Assembly: GCA_017505635.1 (NCBI GenBank)
Contig: JAFVOU010000008.1
Location: 1 to 45,786 of the forward strand
Source: Oscillospiraceae bacterium
Lineage (GTDB): Bacteria > Bacillota > Clostridia > Oscillospirales > Ruminococcaceae
Direction: 5' to 3'
Length of the DNA: 45,786 nucleotides
Shown here: positions 1 to 8,251 of the stretch, piece by piece
How positions within the stretch are numbered: the first letter of the stretch is position 1
Layout of the letters: the number at the start of each line of letters is the position of its first letter
Position numbers and translations under genes: made by a program
The notes under the pieces: generated by a model
What the model saw: only the letters and a program-made list of their open reading frames with translations
Databases searched by the model: none
What the model was told of the DNA's origin: nothing

Positions 1-20
1 ACACTTGCATTACACAAAGT

Positions 21-56
21 AGTGCTGCGTATTTCCGCCTTGCAACAGCACTTTTT
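21..56 (+). terminator. Candidate intrinsic terminator
   Basis: AGTGCTG at 21-27 pairs with CAGCACT at 46-52 and is followed by TTTTT. It may end a gene that lies to the left of the window. The loop is long (18 nt), so this is only a candidate. Confidence 0.4.
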
Positions 57-62
57 GTGCGT

Positions 63-138
63 AAATGTGCAAAAATGTCCCCCTCAAAACACCAAGCTGT
101 GTTTTGAGGGGGATTTATGTTTTCTTATCAGGATGCCG
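63..138 (+). repeat. 76-bp hairpin repeat, copy 1
   Basis: This unit holds a perfect 15-bp stem (TCCCCCTCAAAACAC at 78-92 with its complement at 99-113) around a 6-nt loop. A near-identical unit occurs in inverted orientation at 21382-21457, and the similarity covers the flanks as well as the hairpin, so it is a dispersed repeat and not merely two similar terminators. No open frame is convincing here. Confidence 0.85.
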
Positions 139-164
139 CTTCCGAGGTCGCTTTTTTGTTGGAA

Positions 165-197
165 AGCAAAAAGGAGACATCGCTGTGATGTCTCCCT
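165..197 (-). terminator. Terminator of the membrane-anchored protein gene
   Basis: GGAGACATC at 173-181 pairs with GATGTCTCC at 187-195. Read on the minus strand the stem is followed by TTTTTGCTTT. It lies just past the stop of the minus-strand gene that ends at 207. Confidence 0.8.
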
Positions 198-206
198 GAT
201 TTTTGA

Positions 207-968
207 TTATTTTTCACTGTAAAAGCAGTCCCACACACTGTGGTCAATGTCGCTGTATGGTGTGCGGTATTCTATCAGCAGCACATATCTTTCGTTCAGA
301 AGCTGGTTTGCAAGAAAAACCTGTCCCATTTCCACAGCCTTGTCGCTGTGCTTTTCGCTGCTCATCTGGGTAAGATTGCAGAACATATCCCCTACAAACA
401 CATTGGTGGCGGTTATGTGCTTATACCCGTCCTGCCAGTATTTTTCGGTTTTTATATCACCGTAATAAAGGATATAGTCCTTTTCGTCCTTTATTTTTAT
501 GCCGTCTTTTTCAAGGTCGTGATATTTTACGGTTATCATATATTCCCCGTCTGGAGAAACTGCGCTGTAATCGTAAAAATATGCAGGGTTTGCATCGGCA
601 GCCGGTGTGCCGCACACAGCCTGCCAGCCGTCAGGCAGTTTAAATCCAAGGCCTGTGGACGGGTTGTAATAGCTGTTGGAGTCACTGTCATATTTGCTTG
701 CTGTCAGTTCAAAATCGCCGTAACTGTTATATCCCTTGCCGCCCACATAGGTTATTGCATCTCCTACAAAGCCGTGGTTGATATAGCTGTTTGCGCCCTT
801 GTCCACCACAAAATCGCTTTCGTGACCAATGCAGTAGTCGGGATATGTATAGTCGCCGTCGGCAGACAGCGGTTCGGTGCCCTTTGGAGTGGTAATCATA
901 ATAAACATAACCCCAAAGCCTGCAAGTATTGCTGCAAGGATGTTTTTCATTGTAAACACATTTTTCAC
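207..968 (-). CDS. Membrane-anchored extracytoplasmic protein of unknown function
   Basis: I do not recognise a family. The product is 253 residues. It begins with a short charged stretch and one hydrophobic helix (about residues 9-27), followed by a polar, Tyr- and Asp-rich body, which fits a signal anchor with the bulk outside the cell. No lipobox cysteine is seen. The chosen start is GTG at 968, preceded by GGGAGG eight bases upstream; an in-frame ATG at 950 is the alternative. A TTGACG/TATAAT promoter lies upstream at 1002-1031 and a terminator downstream. The gene is monocistronic and divergent from the dehydrogenase gene. Function cannot be inferred from the neighbours. Confidence 0.75.
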   Translation of the reverse strand: MKNVFTMKNILAAILAGFGVMFIMITTPKGTEPLSADGDYTYPDYCIGHESDFVVDKGANSYINHGFVGDAITYVGGKGYNSYGDFELTASKYDSDSNSYYNPSTGLGFKLPDGWQAVCGTPAADANPAYFYDYSAVSPDGEYMITVKYHDLEKDGIKIKDEKDYILYYGDIKTEKYWQDGYKHITATNVFVGDMFCNLTQMSSEKHSDKAVEMGQVFLANQLLNERYVLLIEYRTPYSDIDHSVWDCFYSEK

Positions 969-1001
969 GGCATATGCCTCCCTGTTTAAATCTGTACCAA
1001 T

Positions 1002-1031
1002 ATTATATATGCTTTGACAATGTTACGTCAA
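1002..1031 (-). promoter_or_regulatory. Promoter of the membrane-anchored protein gene
   Basis: On the minus strand TTGACG (1026-1031) and TATAAT (1002-1007) are separated by 18 bases, and the start codon lies about 35 bases downstream. Confidence 0.65.
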
Positions 1032-1102
1032 TTATATAAAATTAAAGCAGAAATAATATCTCCCGATTTTCAACACAAAAAAGGCGAAAGGTGGAAAACT
1101 TT

Positions 1103-1891
1103 ATGGCAAAAACAGCTTTAATCACAGGGGCATCCGGAGGTTTTGGCGCACAGTTTGCAAAGCTTTTTGCAAAGGACGGCTACAACCTTGTGCTCACTGC
1201 CCGCAGCACCGATAAACTCAATGCAATAAAACACACCCTGGAGGGCGAATACGGCATAGATGTCACCGTTGTCACCAAGGATTTGTCCCACCCCGACTCT
1301 GCCGACGAAATTTTTGCCTTTACACAGCAAAAGGGTATAACTGTTGATGTTCTTGTAAACAACGCAGGCTTCGGCATTCTTGGCGAATTTGCCGCCACAG
1401 ATATGGCAAAACAGCAGCAGCTTATAAATCTCAATATACTCACCCTTACAAAGCTGTGCCGCCTTTATCTGCCGCAAATGACAGAACAGCACAAGGGGCA
1501 CATTCTCAATGTGGCTTCCATAGCCGCCTTTGCACCGGGGCCGCTTATGGCAACCTACTATGCAAGCAAGGCGTATGTGCTGTCCTTCAGCGATGCCCTT
1601 GCCACCGAGCTTAAAGGCACGGGTGTCACCGTAACAGCACTGTGTCCCGGCCCTGTAAACACCGGTTTTGCCGATGCGGCAGGCTTTAAAAACAACATTA
1701 TGTTCAGCGGCAAGGCCGACGGCAAGGCACAGCAGGTAAGCCGATACGGCTACAATGCAATGAACAAGGGCAAAACAATTGCCCTGCCTGATATTATGTG
1801 CCGCCTTGGCGCATTCGGTGTGCGCCTTGTGCCAAGAGAGTTTGCAAAGCAGTTTATATACAGAATGCAAAGCAGCCGAATGGACAAGTAA
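1103..1891 (+). CDS. Short-chain dehydrogenase/reductase (SDR), DltE-like
   Basis: A 262-residue cytoplasmic oxidoreductase of the classical SDR family, expected to use NAD(P)H to reduce or oxidise a carbonyl or alcohol. The Rossmann glycine motif TGASGGFG is at residues 8-15, the NNAG motif near 86-89, a catalytic serine near 139, and the active-site pair Tyr152/Lys156 in YYASK. The ATG at 1103 is preferred over the upstream in-frame GTG at 1091 because AAGGTGG sits eight bases before it. The substrate cannot be told; SDRs of this type are often annotated as general short-chain oxidoreductases. The gene stands alone, with a palindromic repeat and a bidirectional terminator behind it. Confidence 0.9.
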   Translation: MAKTALITGASGGFGAQFAKLFAKDGYNLVLTARSTDKLNAIKHTLEGEYGIDVTVVTKDLSHPDSADEIFAFTQQKGITVDVLVNNAGFGILGEFAATDMAKQQQLINLNILTLTKLCRLYLPQMTEQHKGHILNVASIAAFAPGPLMATYYASKAYVLSFSDALATELKGTGVTVTALCPGPVNTGFADAAGFKNNIMFSGKADGKAQQVSRYGYNAMNKGKTIALPDIMCRLGAFGVRLVPREFAKQFIYRMQSSRMDK

Positions 1892-1917
1892 ATTTTGTCA
1901 TTTTTAACACTCACTTT

Positions 1918-2043
1918 TGTCATTCCGAACTGTAGGGGACGGCGTCCCGACGTCCCGTCTGGCAAGCTCTCTGTCTGCACAGTACAGCGGTTTACATCAA
2001 TCCAACCGCACAGTGATACCCTTTACATACGTTCAGGGTGACA
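1918..2043. repeat. TGTCATTC-ended palindromic repeat, copy 1
   Basis: This intergenic unit begins TGTCATTCCGAAC and ends GTTCAGGGTGACA, so its ends are imperfect inverted repeats. Its core carries GTAGGGGACGGCGTCCCGAC, which recurs at about 12579, 17692, 18405, 27092 and 31126. It resembles MITE- or REP-like elements of Clostridia. Confidence 0.7.
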
Positions 2044-2060
2044 ATTTTATATTCTGAAAT

Positions 2061-2096
2061 AAAAAAGCTGATGTGGAAAACACATCAGCTTTTTTT
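2061..2096. terminator. Bidirectional terminator
   Basis: A 15-bp stem (2061-2075 with 2081-2095) and a GAAAA loop, flanked by A-runs and T-runs on both sides. It can end both the SDR gene and the converging DUF1292 gene. Confidence 0.9.
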
Positions 2097-2104
2097 GCCG
2101 ATAA

Positions 2105-2413
2105 TTACAATTCATATTTCATCACGCTGTCAGCAGCGGCAGCATTTTCTCTTTCTTCGATACGGCGCACAAAAATTTCGATAATCTTTTCAAAGGTTGC
2201 ATCATCTTCGATATCCACCATATATTCCTCACCGTTTTTGTCAACGCGTTTTTCAAGGGCATAAAGGTCATCGTCGCTGAAATCTTCGCCTATAGGCACA
2301 ATTGCAACATAGGTTTTGCCGTCTGCTTCGCACTGGTCCACAACATCTGCAATGATAATTTCGCCTTTTTCATCGGTGAGGGTGATAATTTCGCTTTCAA
2401 ATTCGTTAAACAT
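2105..2413 (-). CDS. DUF1292 family protein (YrzB-like)
   Basis: A 102-residue acidic protein that matches the DUF1292 pattern by eye: an N-terminal ITLTDEKG strand, a segment reading YVAIVPIGED in the middle, and an acidic C-terminal half. The family is common in Firmicutes, often near alaS/ruvX-type genes, and has no established function. The start at 2413 is chosen because AAGGAG lies seven bases upstream; an ATG at 2419 is only one base from that site, so it is unlikely. The gene lies just downstream of msrA on the same strand (about 65 bases), so the two may be co-transcribed. Confidence 0.8.
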   Translation of the reverse strand: MFNEFESEIITLTDEKGEIIIADVVDQCEADGKTYVAIVPIGEDFSDDDLYALEKRVDKNGEEYMVDIEDDATFEKIIEIFVRRIEERENAAAADSVMKYEL

Positions 2414-2478
2414 TTCCATTCTCCTTTTTATGGTATACAGGCTTGACTGCACAGCAAACACAGCTTGCCCGCCTTGTG

Positions 2479-2979
2479 TTATTCTGCTATTCTGCCGCTT
2501 TCCACAAGTTCTTTGTGGAATTCTTCCGGATTTTTCAGATAATAATCCTGATGTTCTTCCTCTGCCTCAAAAAAGTTTTTGTAAGGCTCAAGGCTTATAT
2601 GGGCTTTCATCCCTGCCAGCTGTTCCAGGTCGTGTATAGCCTTTGCAGCAAGTTCTTTCTGTTCCTCGCTGGTGTAATAAACCGCAAGTGTGTAGGAAAA
2701 ACCTCTGTCGATAAACTGGCCGCCCTCGTCAAAAGGGTTTACACTGCACAGAAAGGTGGAAAAAAGTTCCTCAAAACTCACCTGTTCGCTGTCAAAATCA
2801 ATCTTTATGGTTTCTCTGTGACCGCTTTTCTGGCTTTTAACGTCCTTGTAGGTAGGGTTTTCAAGGTCGCCGCCCGCATAACCGCTTACAACAGCGGCAA
2901 CACCGGGTGTTTCCTTGAATGTAGGGGTAATGCACCAGAAGCAGCCCCCTGCAAAATATGCGCTTTCCATTTTAGCCAT
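2479..2979 (-). CDS. msrA: Peptide-methionine (S)-S-oxide reductase
   Basis: MsrA reduces methionine-S-sulfoxide, free or in proteins, back to methionine in the cytoplasm and is a repair enzyme for oxidative damage. The product is 166 residues, close to the usual size for a bacterial MsrA. The catalytic motif GGCFWC is at residues 11-16 with the reactive Cys13. The SGYAGG, GHRETI and NPFDEGGQF segments are typical of the family, and the C-terminal tail lacks a clear resolving Cys pair. The start at 2979 follows AAAGGG. An upstream in-frame ATG at 3036 would add residues with no family similarity. No MsrB domain is fused. Confidence 0.95.
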   Translation of the reverse strand: MAKMESAYFAGGCFWCITPTFKETPGVAAVVSGYAGGDLENPTYKDVKSQKSGHRETIKIDFDSEQVSFEELFSTFLCSVNPFDEGGQFIDRGFSYTLAVYYTSEEQKELAAKAIHDLEQLAGMKAHISLEPYKNFFEAEEEHQDYYLKNPEEFHKELVESGRIAE

Positions 2980-3176
2980 AGTGTATCCCTTTCTTTTACG
3001 GATAATATATTTATATAAAGATAATAACATCTGCACCGATAATTTTCAACAAAACCAAGGGCTGATGTTTAAAATTATCACAAAAACCGAAAACCGCCAC
3101 CACACAAAAGTACGGTAACGGTTTTCAACTTCCAGGAGATGTTATCAGATTTTATATACCACACACAAACAGTATG

Positions 3177-4547
3177 TTACTGTTTAGCAGCGATATCTCT
3201 TGCAACGTGCACACCGCTTGCAGAAGCGTGGCTTAAACTGTGGGTAATGCCACTGCCGTCACCGATAATATAAAGGCCTTTGTGACGGGTTTCCAGTTTT
3301 TCGTCCACCTCTACTTCCATGTTGTAGAACTTAACCTCTATGCCGTAAAGTAATGTGTCATCATTTGCTGTGCCAGGTGCAACTTTATCAAGGGCGTAAA
3401 TCATTTCGATAATGCCGTCAAGAATACGTTTTGGCAGCACAAGACTCAAGTCGCCCGGTGTTGCGTTAAGTGTAGGTGTCATAAAGCTGTCTTCCATGCG
3501 GTTTGCTGTGCTGCGTCTGCCGCGGATAAGGTCGCCGAAACGCTGCATAATAACACCGCCCCCAAGCATATTGCTAAGGCGTGCAATGCTTTCGCCATAG
3601 CCGTTGCTGTCCTTGAACGGTTCGCTGAAATGTTTGCTTACAAGCAGTGCAAAGTTTGTGTTTTCTGTCTGCTTTGCAGGGTCTTCGTAGCTGTGGCCGT
3701 TAACTGTGATAATGCCGTTGGTGTTTTCGTTAACAACAGCACCCTTTGGATTCATACAGAATGTGCGCACCTTGTCGCCGTATTTTTCTGTGCGGTAAAC
3801 AATTTTGCTTTCGTAAAGTTCGTCTGTCAGATGGCTGAACACCTCTGCAGGCAGTTCCACGCGCACACCGATGTCCACGCGGTTGCTTTTGGTAGGGATA
3901 TCAAGGTCGCGGCAAACGGTTTCCATCCATTTGCTGCCGCTTCTGCCCACCGAAACAATGCATTTATCGCAGATGTAGCTGTGGTTATTGCAGTTTACTT
4001 TGTAGCCCTTTTCCAGTTTTTCAACAGAATTTACAGCGGTGTCAAAGTAGAAATCCACCTTGTCTTTAAGATGTGCATAGATATTTTCCAGCACGATGTA
4101 GTTGATATCTGTGCCAAGATGGCGCACAGATGCATCAAGCAGATGCAAATCGTTCTGAATACAGAGTTTTTTGAATTTTGTACCTGCGGTGGTGTAAAGC
4201 TTTGTGCCCTCGCCGCCGTACTGCATATTTATCTGGTCAACATAGCGCATCAGGTCGATAGCCTGCTTTTTGCCGATATATTCATAAAGTGTGCCGCCAA
4301 AATCGTTGGTGATGTTGTATTTGCCGTCGCTGAAAGCACCTGCGCCGCCAAAACCGCTCATAATGGAACAGCTTTTGCAGCCGATACAGCTTTTTATCTT
4401 TTCGCCGTCAATAGGGCAAACGCGTTTTTCCAGAGCGTGACCGCTTTCAAAAACCGCAACTTTAAGTTCCGGGTTAAGCTTTACAAGTTCAAAAGCCGAA
4501 AAAATGCCGCCGGGACCTGCGCCGATAATAATGATGTCGTAGTTCAT
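3177..4547 (-). CDS. FAD-dependent oxidoreductase, COG2509 type
   Basis: A 456-residue flavoprotein. The dinucleotide-binding motif GAGPGG is at residues 9-14 right after the first beta strand, and near residues 44-65 there is a cysteine cluster (CPIDG...CIGCKSC) followed by GFGGAGAFSDGK, which is characteristic of the COG2509 uncharacterised FAD-dependent dehydrogenases. A second FAD-contact segment (GLYIIGDGSG) lies near the C-terminus. The cysteines may bind a metal or an iron-sulfur cluster, which is inference. The physiological substrate of the family is not established to my knowledge. The start at 4547 has an AAGGAG site. The gene appears monocistronic. Confidence 0.88.
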   Translation of the reverse strand: MNYDIIIIGAGPGGIFSAFELVKLNPELKVAVFESGHALEKRVCPIDGEKIKSCIGCKSCSIMSGFGGAGAFSDGKYNITNDFGGTLYEYIGKKQAIDLMRYVDQINMQYGGEGTKLYTTAGTKFKKLCIQNDLHLLDASVRHLGTDINYIVLENIYAHLKDKVDFYFDTAVNSVEKLEKGYKVNCNNHSYICDKCIVSVGRSGSKWMETVCRDLDIPTKSNRVDIGVRVELPAEVFSHLTDELYESKIVYRTEKYGDKVRTFCMNPKGAVVNENTNGIITVNGHSYEDPAKQTENTNFALLVSKHFSEPFKDSNGYGESIARLSNMLGGGVIMQRFGDLIRGRRSTANRMEDSFMTPTLNATPGDLSLVLPKRILDGIIEMIYALDKVAPGTANDDTLLYGIEVKFYNMEVEVDEKLETRHKGLYIIGDGSGITHSLSHASASGVHVARDIAAKQ

Positions 4548-4971
4548 GGTAATTCTCCTTTTTTATAGAGTTACTGCATTTTTAAAAAGGATATGTGCAG
4601 GGCGTAAGGTTATCAATGGGTAGCCTGCCCCAAACACAAACGGCTGAATTATACCACGACAGCATACTTTATGCAAGATGTAATTTGCTAAAAAATGCCG
4701 AAAAAATTGAGCAAGATATACAAAAACACCAAAAATCAGCCACTTTTGGCGAAAAACTAAAAGTTTGTGAAAATAAAAAAATCACTGTTTTTGCAGTGAT
4801 AATTTGAAATGGAATGCTCCCAACAGCTTTTAGCAATCTTGTATATGCGGATGGATATCGCGGGCCGCGGGCTAAAAACAGTCCACCGGACTGTTTTCTT
4901 AACGCCCTGTTCGAATCCACGCTGCGCCTGCGGCACAGCTGCCCCCACCGCAAAGTCAATTAATAAGTAAA
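4548..4971. other. Intergenic stretch with a tRNA T-arm-like segment
   Basis: No gene is convincing here. It holds a small hairpin (ATCACTG/CAGTGAT, 4781-4801), a self-complementary ACAGTCC...GGACTGT hairpin near 4880-4897, and at about 4907-4920 the string GTTCGAATCC, which equals the T-loop consensus of a tRNA and is followed by GC-rich sequence. No full cloverleaf can be drawn around it. It may be a tRNA remnant or part of a dispersed repeat. Confidence 0.5.
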
Positions 4972-4972
4972 A

Positions 4973-5004
4973 ACAAAAAAGGTTCTGAACATAATTCAGA
5001 ACCT
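4973..5004 (-). terminator. Terminator of the tRNA operon
   Basis: AGGTTCTGAA at 4980-4989 pairs with TTCAGAACCT at 4995-5004. On the minus strand it is followed by TTTTTTG. It sits 12 bases beyond the 3' end of tRNA-Tyr. Confidence 0.9.
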
Positions 5005-5016
5005 GTTTTGCTTATT

Positions 5017-5101
5017 TGGTGGGAGCGGATGGATTCGAACCATCGAAGTCACTGACAACAGATTTACAGTCTGCCCCCTTTGGCCACTCGGGAACACTCC
5101 C
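5017..5101 (-). tRNA. tRNA-Tyr (anticodon GTA)
   Basis: Read on the minus strand this is an 85-nt class II tRNA with a long variable arm. The acceptor GGGAGTG pairs with CGCTCCC (one G-T pair), the anticodon loop is CTGTAAA with anticodon GTA, the T-arm contains GGTTCGAATCC, the discriminator is A, and CCA is encoded. It is transcribed after tRNA-Thr from a shared promoter, 9 bases apart. Confidence 0.97.
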
Positions 5102-5110
5102 ACAAAAAAA

Positions 5111-5186
5111 TGGAGCTGGTGGACGGACTTGAACCCCCGACCTGCTGATTACAAATCAGCTGCTCTACCGACTGAGCTACACCAGC
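5111..5186 (-). tRNA. tRNA-Thr (anticodon TGT)
   Basis: Minus-strand 76-nt tRNA. The acceptor GCTGGTG pairs with CACCAGC, the D-arm has GCTCAGTCGG, the anticodon stem-loop GCTGA-TTTGTAA-TCAGC gives TGT, the T-arm is GGGGGTTCAAGTCC, the discriminator is T and CCA is encoded. It is the first gene of a two-tRNA unit. Confidence 0.97.
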
Positions 5187-5227
5187 TTATTGTTATTAAC
5201 TTTTGCGCTATCCCTTAGCGCTTAATT

Positions 5228-5256
5228 ATAATAACACACCATATCCCGATTGTCAA
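5228..5256 (-). promoter_or_regulatory. Promoter of the tRNA-Thr/tRNA-Tyr unit
   Basis: On the minus strand TTGACA (5251-5256) and TATTAT (5228-5233) are separated by exactly 17 bases, with tRNA-Thr starting about 40 bases downstream. Confidence 0.8.
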
Positions 5257-5302
5257 CACTTTTTTTAAAAAATTTTTTATTTTTTTTAAAAATTTTTTTC
5301 GC

Positions 5303-5343
5303 AAACAAAAAGCACCGAAAACAGCAATAATTTTCGGTGCTTT
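5303..5343 (-). terminator. Terminator of the DUF2142-like gene
   Basis: AAAGCACCGAAAA (5309-5321) pairs with TTTTCGGTGCTTT (5331-5343), followed on the minus strand by a T-rich run. It lies 40 bases past the stop codon at 5383. Confidence 0.9.
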
Positions 5344-5382
5344 GGGGGTATATACTTAAATATTTAAAGTTTTACTTTTCCG

Positions 5383-7395
5383 TTATCTCTGCAGAATAAC
5401 AACAAATGCGTTGAGCGCCACCATAATATCTGTCAGTGCCAGCACAAAGCATATTGTGCCAAACATATCTTTGTTTATGGTTATCTTTTTGCTGCGCAGT
5501 GCTATAAGCAGCATCGGCAGGGCAGGCATCAGATATTTGCCCTGAAAACCGTACAGTGTTTCCATTCTTACAAAGGTCCAGGTAATGCACATAAACATTA
5601 CAATGCCAAACACAAGGAAAAATATGCCGCCAAGGGATATGCGCTGAATACCGCTCAGCTCAAACTCCTCGTCACTGCGTGCAAAGCAGGCAATAACGCA
5701 CATAACAATAATAACAATAACAAATGCATCGCTGATGTAAACGCTGTTATAGCTCAGCACACCTCCTGCAAGGCTCTTGATATAGTATGCACCGTTTGCA
5801 AAAAGGGTGTTGAGTATTATTTTAAGAAAATACACAGGGTTCTGTGCTATAAGCTGAAGGCTGAAGCCGAAATCGTTGGTTGCAGGGTCCAGCAGAACTT
5901 CCAGCGGTGCCATTGCAAAGATGTACCAGCGGAAATCAGGGTTTTTCTGCAGCATAATGTATGCCAGCACAGGCACTGTAACAAGTGCGGCAATACCGAT
6001 AAGCACAACCGGCGGAATTTTCCACTTTATTCTGTTGAGCAGCGGAACTTTGCGCCAGTCCAGCAGCAGCACTCCAAGGCAGAGTGTCACATAAATAAAC
6101 TTGCCCGGTGCAAGCAGCACACAGATAACCGCCAGCAGTGCAAGCTGCCACCACTTGTAGGTTTCGTTCTGTTTAAGCAGATAAAGCAGATATGCGGTAA
6201 ACAGAAATGCAAGTGAGATAACAAAGGTATCGCGGGAAAAACTGTTGGCAACGTGTATGGTGATTGGCAGCATGCCCAGCGCCATAAACACTTCCTTGCC
6301 CACAGGGGTTATCTTTATTGCAAAGAACAGGCACAGGGCAAACAGCAGCAGGTTCATAAATCTGCCAAGATACATCATCTGCACATAGCCAAGCCCAAGC
6401 ATCTGTGCCAGTTTTATGCCCACAGCCCCCATAAAGTAAACACCGCCAAAGTCGGTAACCAGCCATGCGTTTTCCACTGTTATGGTTTCGTCGTTTTCAC
6501 AGCGGGTATCAAGGTTTCTGTAGATGTATTCGTAGGTCAGTGTGGTTGTCTTTTTGTCCTCAAACAGCTTGTTTTTGTCCGAAGCACGCTTGTAAAAACG
6601 CATATTGGTAAAATCTTCGTCGCCATAGCCGTCCCACTTGTTCACCATTTTGTATGCGCTGTTGAAATGGCCTTCCTCGTCCGGGGAGGAATAAGGCGGC
6701 AGCACAAGGGTAAACAAACAGCTTACTGCCAGCAGACAGATTGCAAACACAGTTTCCTTTTTGAATTTAAAGATAAAGCAGGCGGCATAAACAGCTACAG
6801 CACCCGCAAGGGCAACCTTTTTCAGCAGGTCAAACCAGCCATAAAGGCTGTCTGCATCAACGATATATTCCAGAATGCCAAATGCGATATTGCCTGTTGC
6901 GGAGTCACCCCATATTTTAAGATAGCTTTCGTCGGGGTTTTCAAAGGTCGGTGTAATGCGCAGGATATAAGGCTGATAGCCCTCCTCGCTGTTGTAATAA
7001 GGTGCGTCAAAGGCAATCTCGTTGTAAACATCGTTTACAATGCGGTGCAAATCGTAGGTGGTGGAAGCCAGCACCTCGTCGGTTTCTGCGTCCACAAGTT
7101 CCAGCAGTGCTGTGCCGTCCTGCACAATGGCAAGGTTGTGCCAGCGTATCTGCACGCCAAAGATATCCCCGTGTGCCTCAAACTCCTGGCTGAAGGTTTT
7201 TCCCTCTTTAAGCTGGGTTATGGGCTGGTCGTATACGTCGTTGATATAATACCTGTCCGACTTGGTGGTTGCAACATCCACAAAGCGGTATTTTATAAAG
7301 AACATTGCGCCAAAAACCACGGCGGCAACACAGCCAAGGGCAATTGCGTGCACCAGTATTTTTTTGATGATAGCAAATATACGTTTGTTGTTCAT
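5383..7395 (-). CDS. DUF2142-like polytopic membrane protein, putative glycosyltransferase
   Basis: A 670-residue membrane protein. It has one N-terminal helix (about 13-34), an extracytoplasmic beta-rich domain of about 160 residues, and then roughly eleven more hydrophobic helices. The loop PPYSSPDEEGHFNSAYK near residue 233 is the hallmark of DUF2142 and related GT-C-fold enzymes, where an acidic residue at the end of the first loop is thought to act with a lipid-linked sugar. By this analogy it could transfer sugars from a polyprenyl carrier outside the membrane; that is inference. Its start at 7395 has only a weak upstream ribosome site. A GT2 enzyme that could charge such a carrier lies 1 kb away (8480-9415). 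Confidence 0.8.
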   Translation of the reverse strand: MNNKRIFAIIKKILVHAIALGCVAAVVFGAMFFIKYRFVDVATTKSDRYYINDVYDQPITQLKEGKTFSQEFEAHGDIFGVQIRWHNLAIVQDGTALLELVDAETDEVLASTTYDLHRIVNDVYNEIAFDAPYYNSEEGYQPYILRITPTFENPDESYLKIWGDSATGNIAFGILEYIVDADSLYGWFDLLKKVALAGAVAVYAACFIFKFKKETVFAICLLAVSCLFTLVLPPYSSPDEEGHFNSAYKMVNKWDGYGDEDFTNMRFYKRASDKNKLFEDKKTTTLTYEYIYRNLDTRCENDETITVENAWLVTDFGGVYFMGAVGIKLAQMLGLGYVQMMYLGRFMNLLLFALCLFFAIKITPVGKEVFMALGMLPITIHVANSFSRDTFVISLAFLFTAYLLYLLKQNETYKWWQLALLAVICVLLAPGKFIYVTLCLGVLLLDWRKVPLLNRIKWKIPPVVLIGIAALVTVPVLAYIMLQKNPDFRWYIFAMAPLEVLLDPATNDFGFSLQLIAQNPVYFLKIILNTLFANGAYYIKSLAGGVLSYNSVYISDAFVIVIIVMCVIACFARSDEEFELSGIQRISLGGIFFLVFGIVMFMCITWTFVRMETLYGFQGKYLMPALPMLLIALRSKKITINKDMFGTICFVLALTDIMVALNAFVVILQR

Positions 7396-7478
7396 ACAGT
7401 GTACCTATATTAATATAAAAATAAATCTTATTTTATATAATAACATATATATACGGGCTTTTCAAATACATCAGAAAA

Positions 7479-7507
7479 TTGACTTTATCATTAGTATCTG
7501 CTAACAT
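7479..7507 (+). promoter_or_regulatory. Promoter of the metalloregulator gene
   Basis: TTGACT (7479-7484) and TAACAT (7502-7507) are spaced by 17 bases, 33 bases ahead of the start codon. The AT-rich inverted stretch around 7440-7450 could be an operator, but no consensus box is clear. Confidence 0.5.
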
Positions 7508-7540
7508 ATACAATAGAAAACTATGTAAAAAGGAGGGCTT

Positions 7541-7927
7541 ATGGACGGTATAAAATCCCGCGAGGACTATCTGGAGACCATTCTTGTGCTGGTTAAAAAA
7601 ACCGGCGACAGTGTGCGCAAAACCGACATTGCCGAAAGTATGGGTTTTTCCCGCCCAAGTGTGACGATAGCCCTTAAAAAGCTTGAGGAAGACGGATATA
7701 TCTTTAATGATGACCGCCGTTTTGTGCATCTTACCCCAAAGGGCGAGATGCTGGCAAAAAAGATTTACGAACGCCATCTGGTGCTCACCCTTATACTTAT
7801 GGAGCTGGGTGTAAGCAAGCAGACTGCAGCAGATGATGCCTGCCGCCTTGAACACCATATGACCGACGAAACCTTTAACAAGGTAAAGGATTTCTACTTT
7901 AAAAACTTCCACGAAAAAAACAGCTAG
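7541..7927 (+). CDS. DtxR/MntR-family metal-dependent transcriptional regulator
   Basis: A 128-residue cytoplasmic DNA-binding protein. The N-terminal KSREDYLETIL followed by a winged helix-turn-helix (IAESMGFSRPSVTIALKKLEEDGYI, about residues 29-53) and the segment ERHLVLTLILMELGV...ACRLEHHM is the DtxR/MntR layout. The Asp of EDYLE, and the Glu/His of ERH and EHH, would be the metal ligands. Such proteins repress metal-uptake genes when manganese or iron is bound. There is no C-terminal SH3 domain, which fits MntR. The start has AAGGAGGG. The next gene begins 9 bases after its stop, so the two form an operon. Confidence 0.88.
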   Translation: MDGIKSREDYLETILVLVKKTGDSVRKTDIAESMGFSRPSVTIALKKLEEDGYIFNDDRRFVHLTPKGEMLAKKIYERHLVLTLILMELGVSKQTAADDACRLEHHMTDETFNKVKDFYFKNFHEKNS

Positions 7928-7936
7928 AGGTGCATT

Positions 7937-8197
7937 ATGAAGGTAGTAATGTTTATGCTTAAAAACTGTCCCTACTGCAAAGAGGCAGACAGATATATAG
8001 AACAGCTGTGCAGTGAAAATCCTGTATACAACGATATCGAAATAGCCCGTATCGACGAAAAGGAAAACGCACTTCACGCCACAAAATACGATTATTTCTA
8101 TGTGCCAAGCTTTTACATCAACGAGGTTAAAATCCACGAAGGCGCAATCACAAAAGAAGATGTAAAAATGGTGCTTGATAAAGCGCTGGAAGGTTAA
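7937..8197 (+). CDS. Small glutaredoxin/thioredoxin-fold protein
   Basis: An 86-residue protein with a glutaredoxin-like pattern: a beta strand (VVMFMLKN), the redox motif CPYC at residues 11-14, and the cis-proline segment VPSFYIN at residues 55-61 that packs against the active site. It likely does dithiol-disulfide exchange in the cytoplasm. It is co-transcribed with the DtxR-type regulator (gap 9 bases, ribosome site AGAGGTG), which hints at a link between thiol redox state and metal control, though this is inference. Confidence 0.88.
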   Translation: MKVVMFMLKNCPYCKEADRYIEQLCSENPVYNDIEIARIDEKENALHATKYDYFYVPSFYINEVKIHEGAITKEDVKMVLDKALEG

Positions 8198-8251
8198 CCT
8201 GAAATATATTAAGGATATTTCGGGTGCTCGAGGGCGGAGCCATCGAATATC

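Noticed and set aside
22..222. A 66-codon plus-strand frame at the left edge
   Set aside because: It crosses the hairpin repeat and the terminator, has no ribosome site and shows no protein-like composition.
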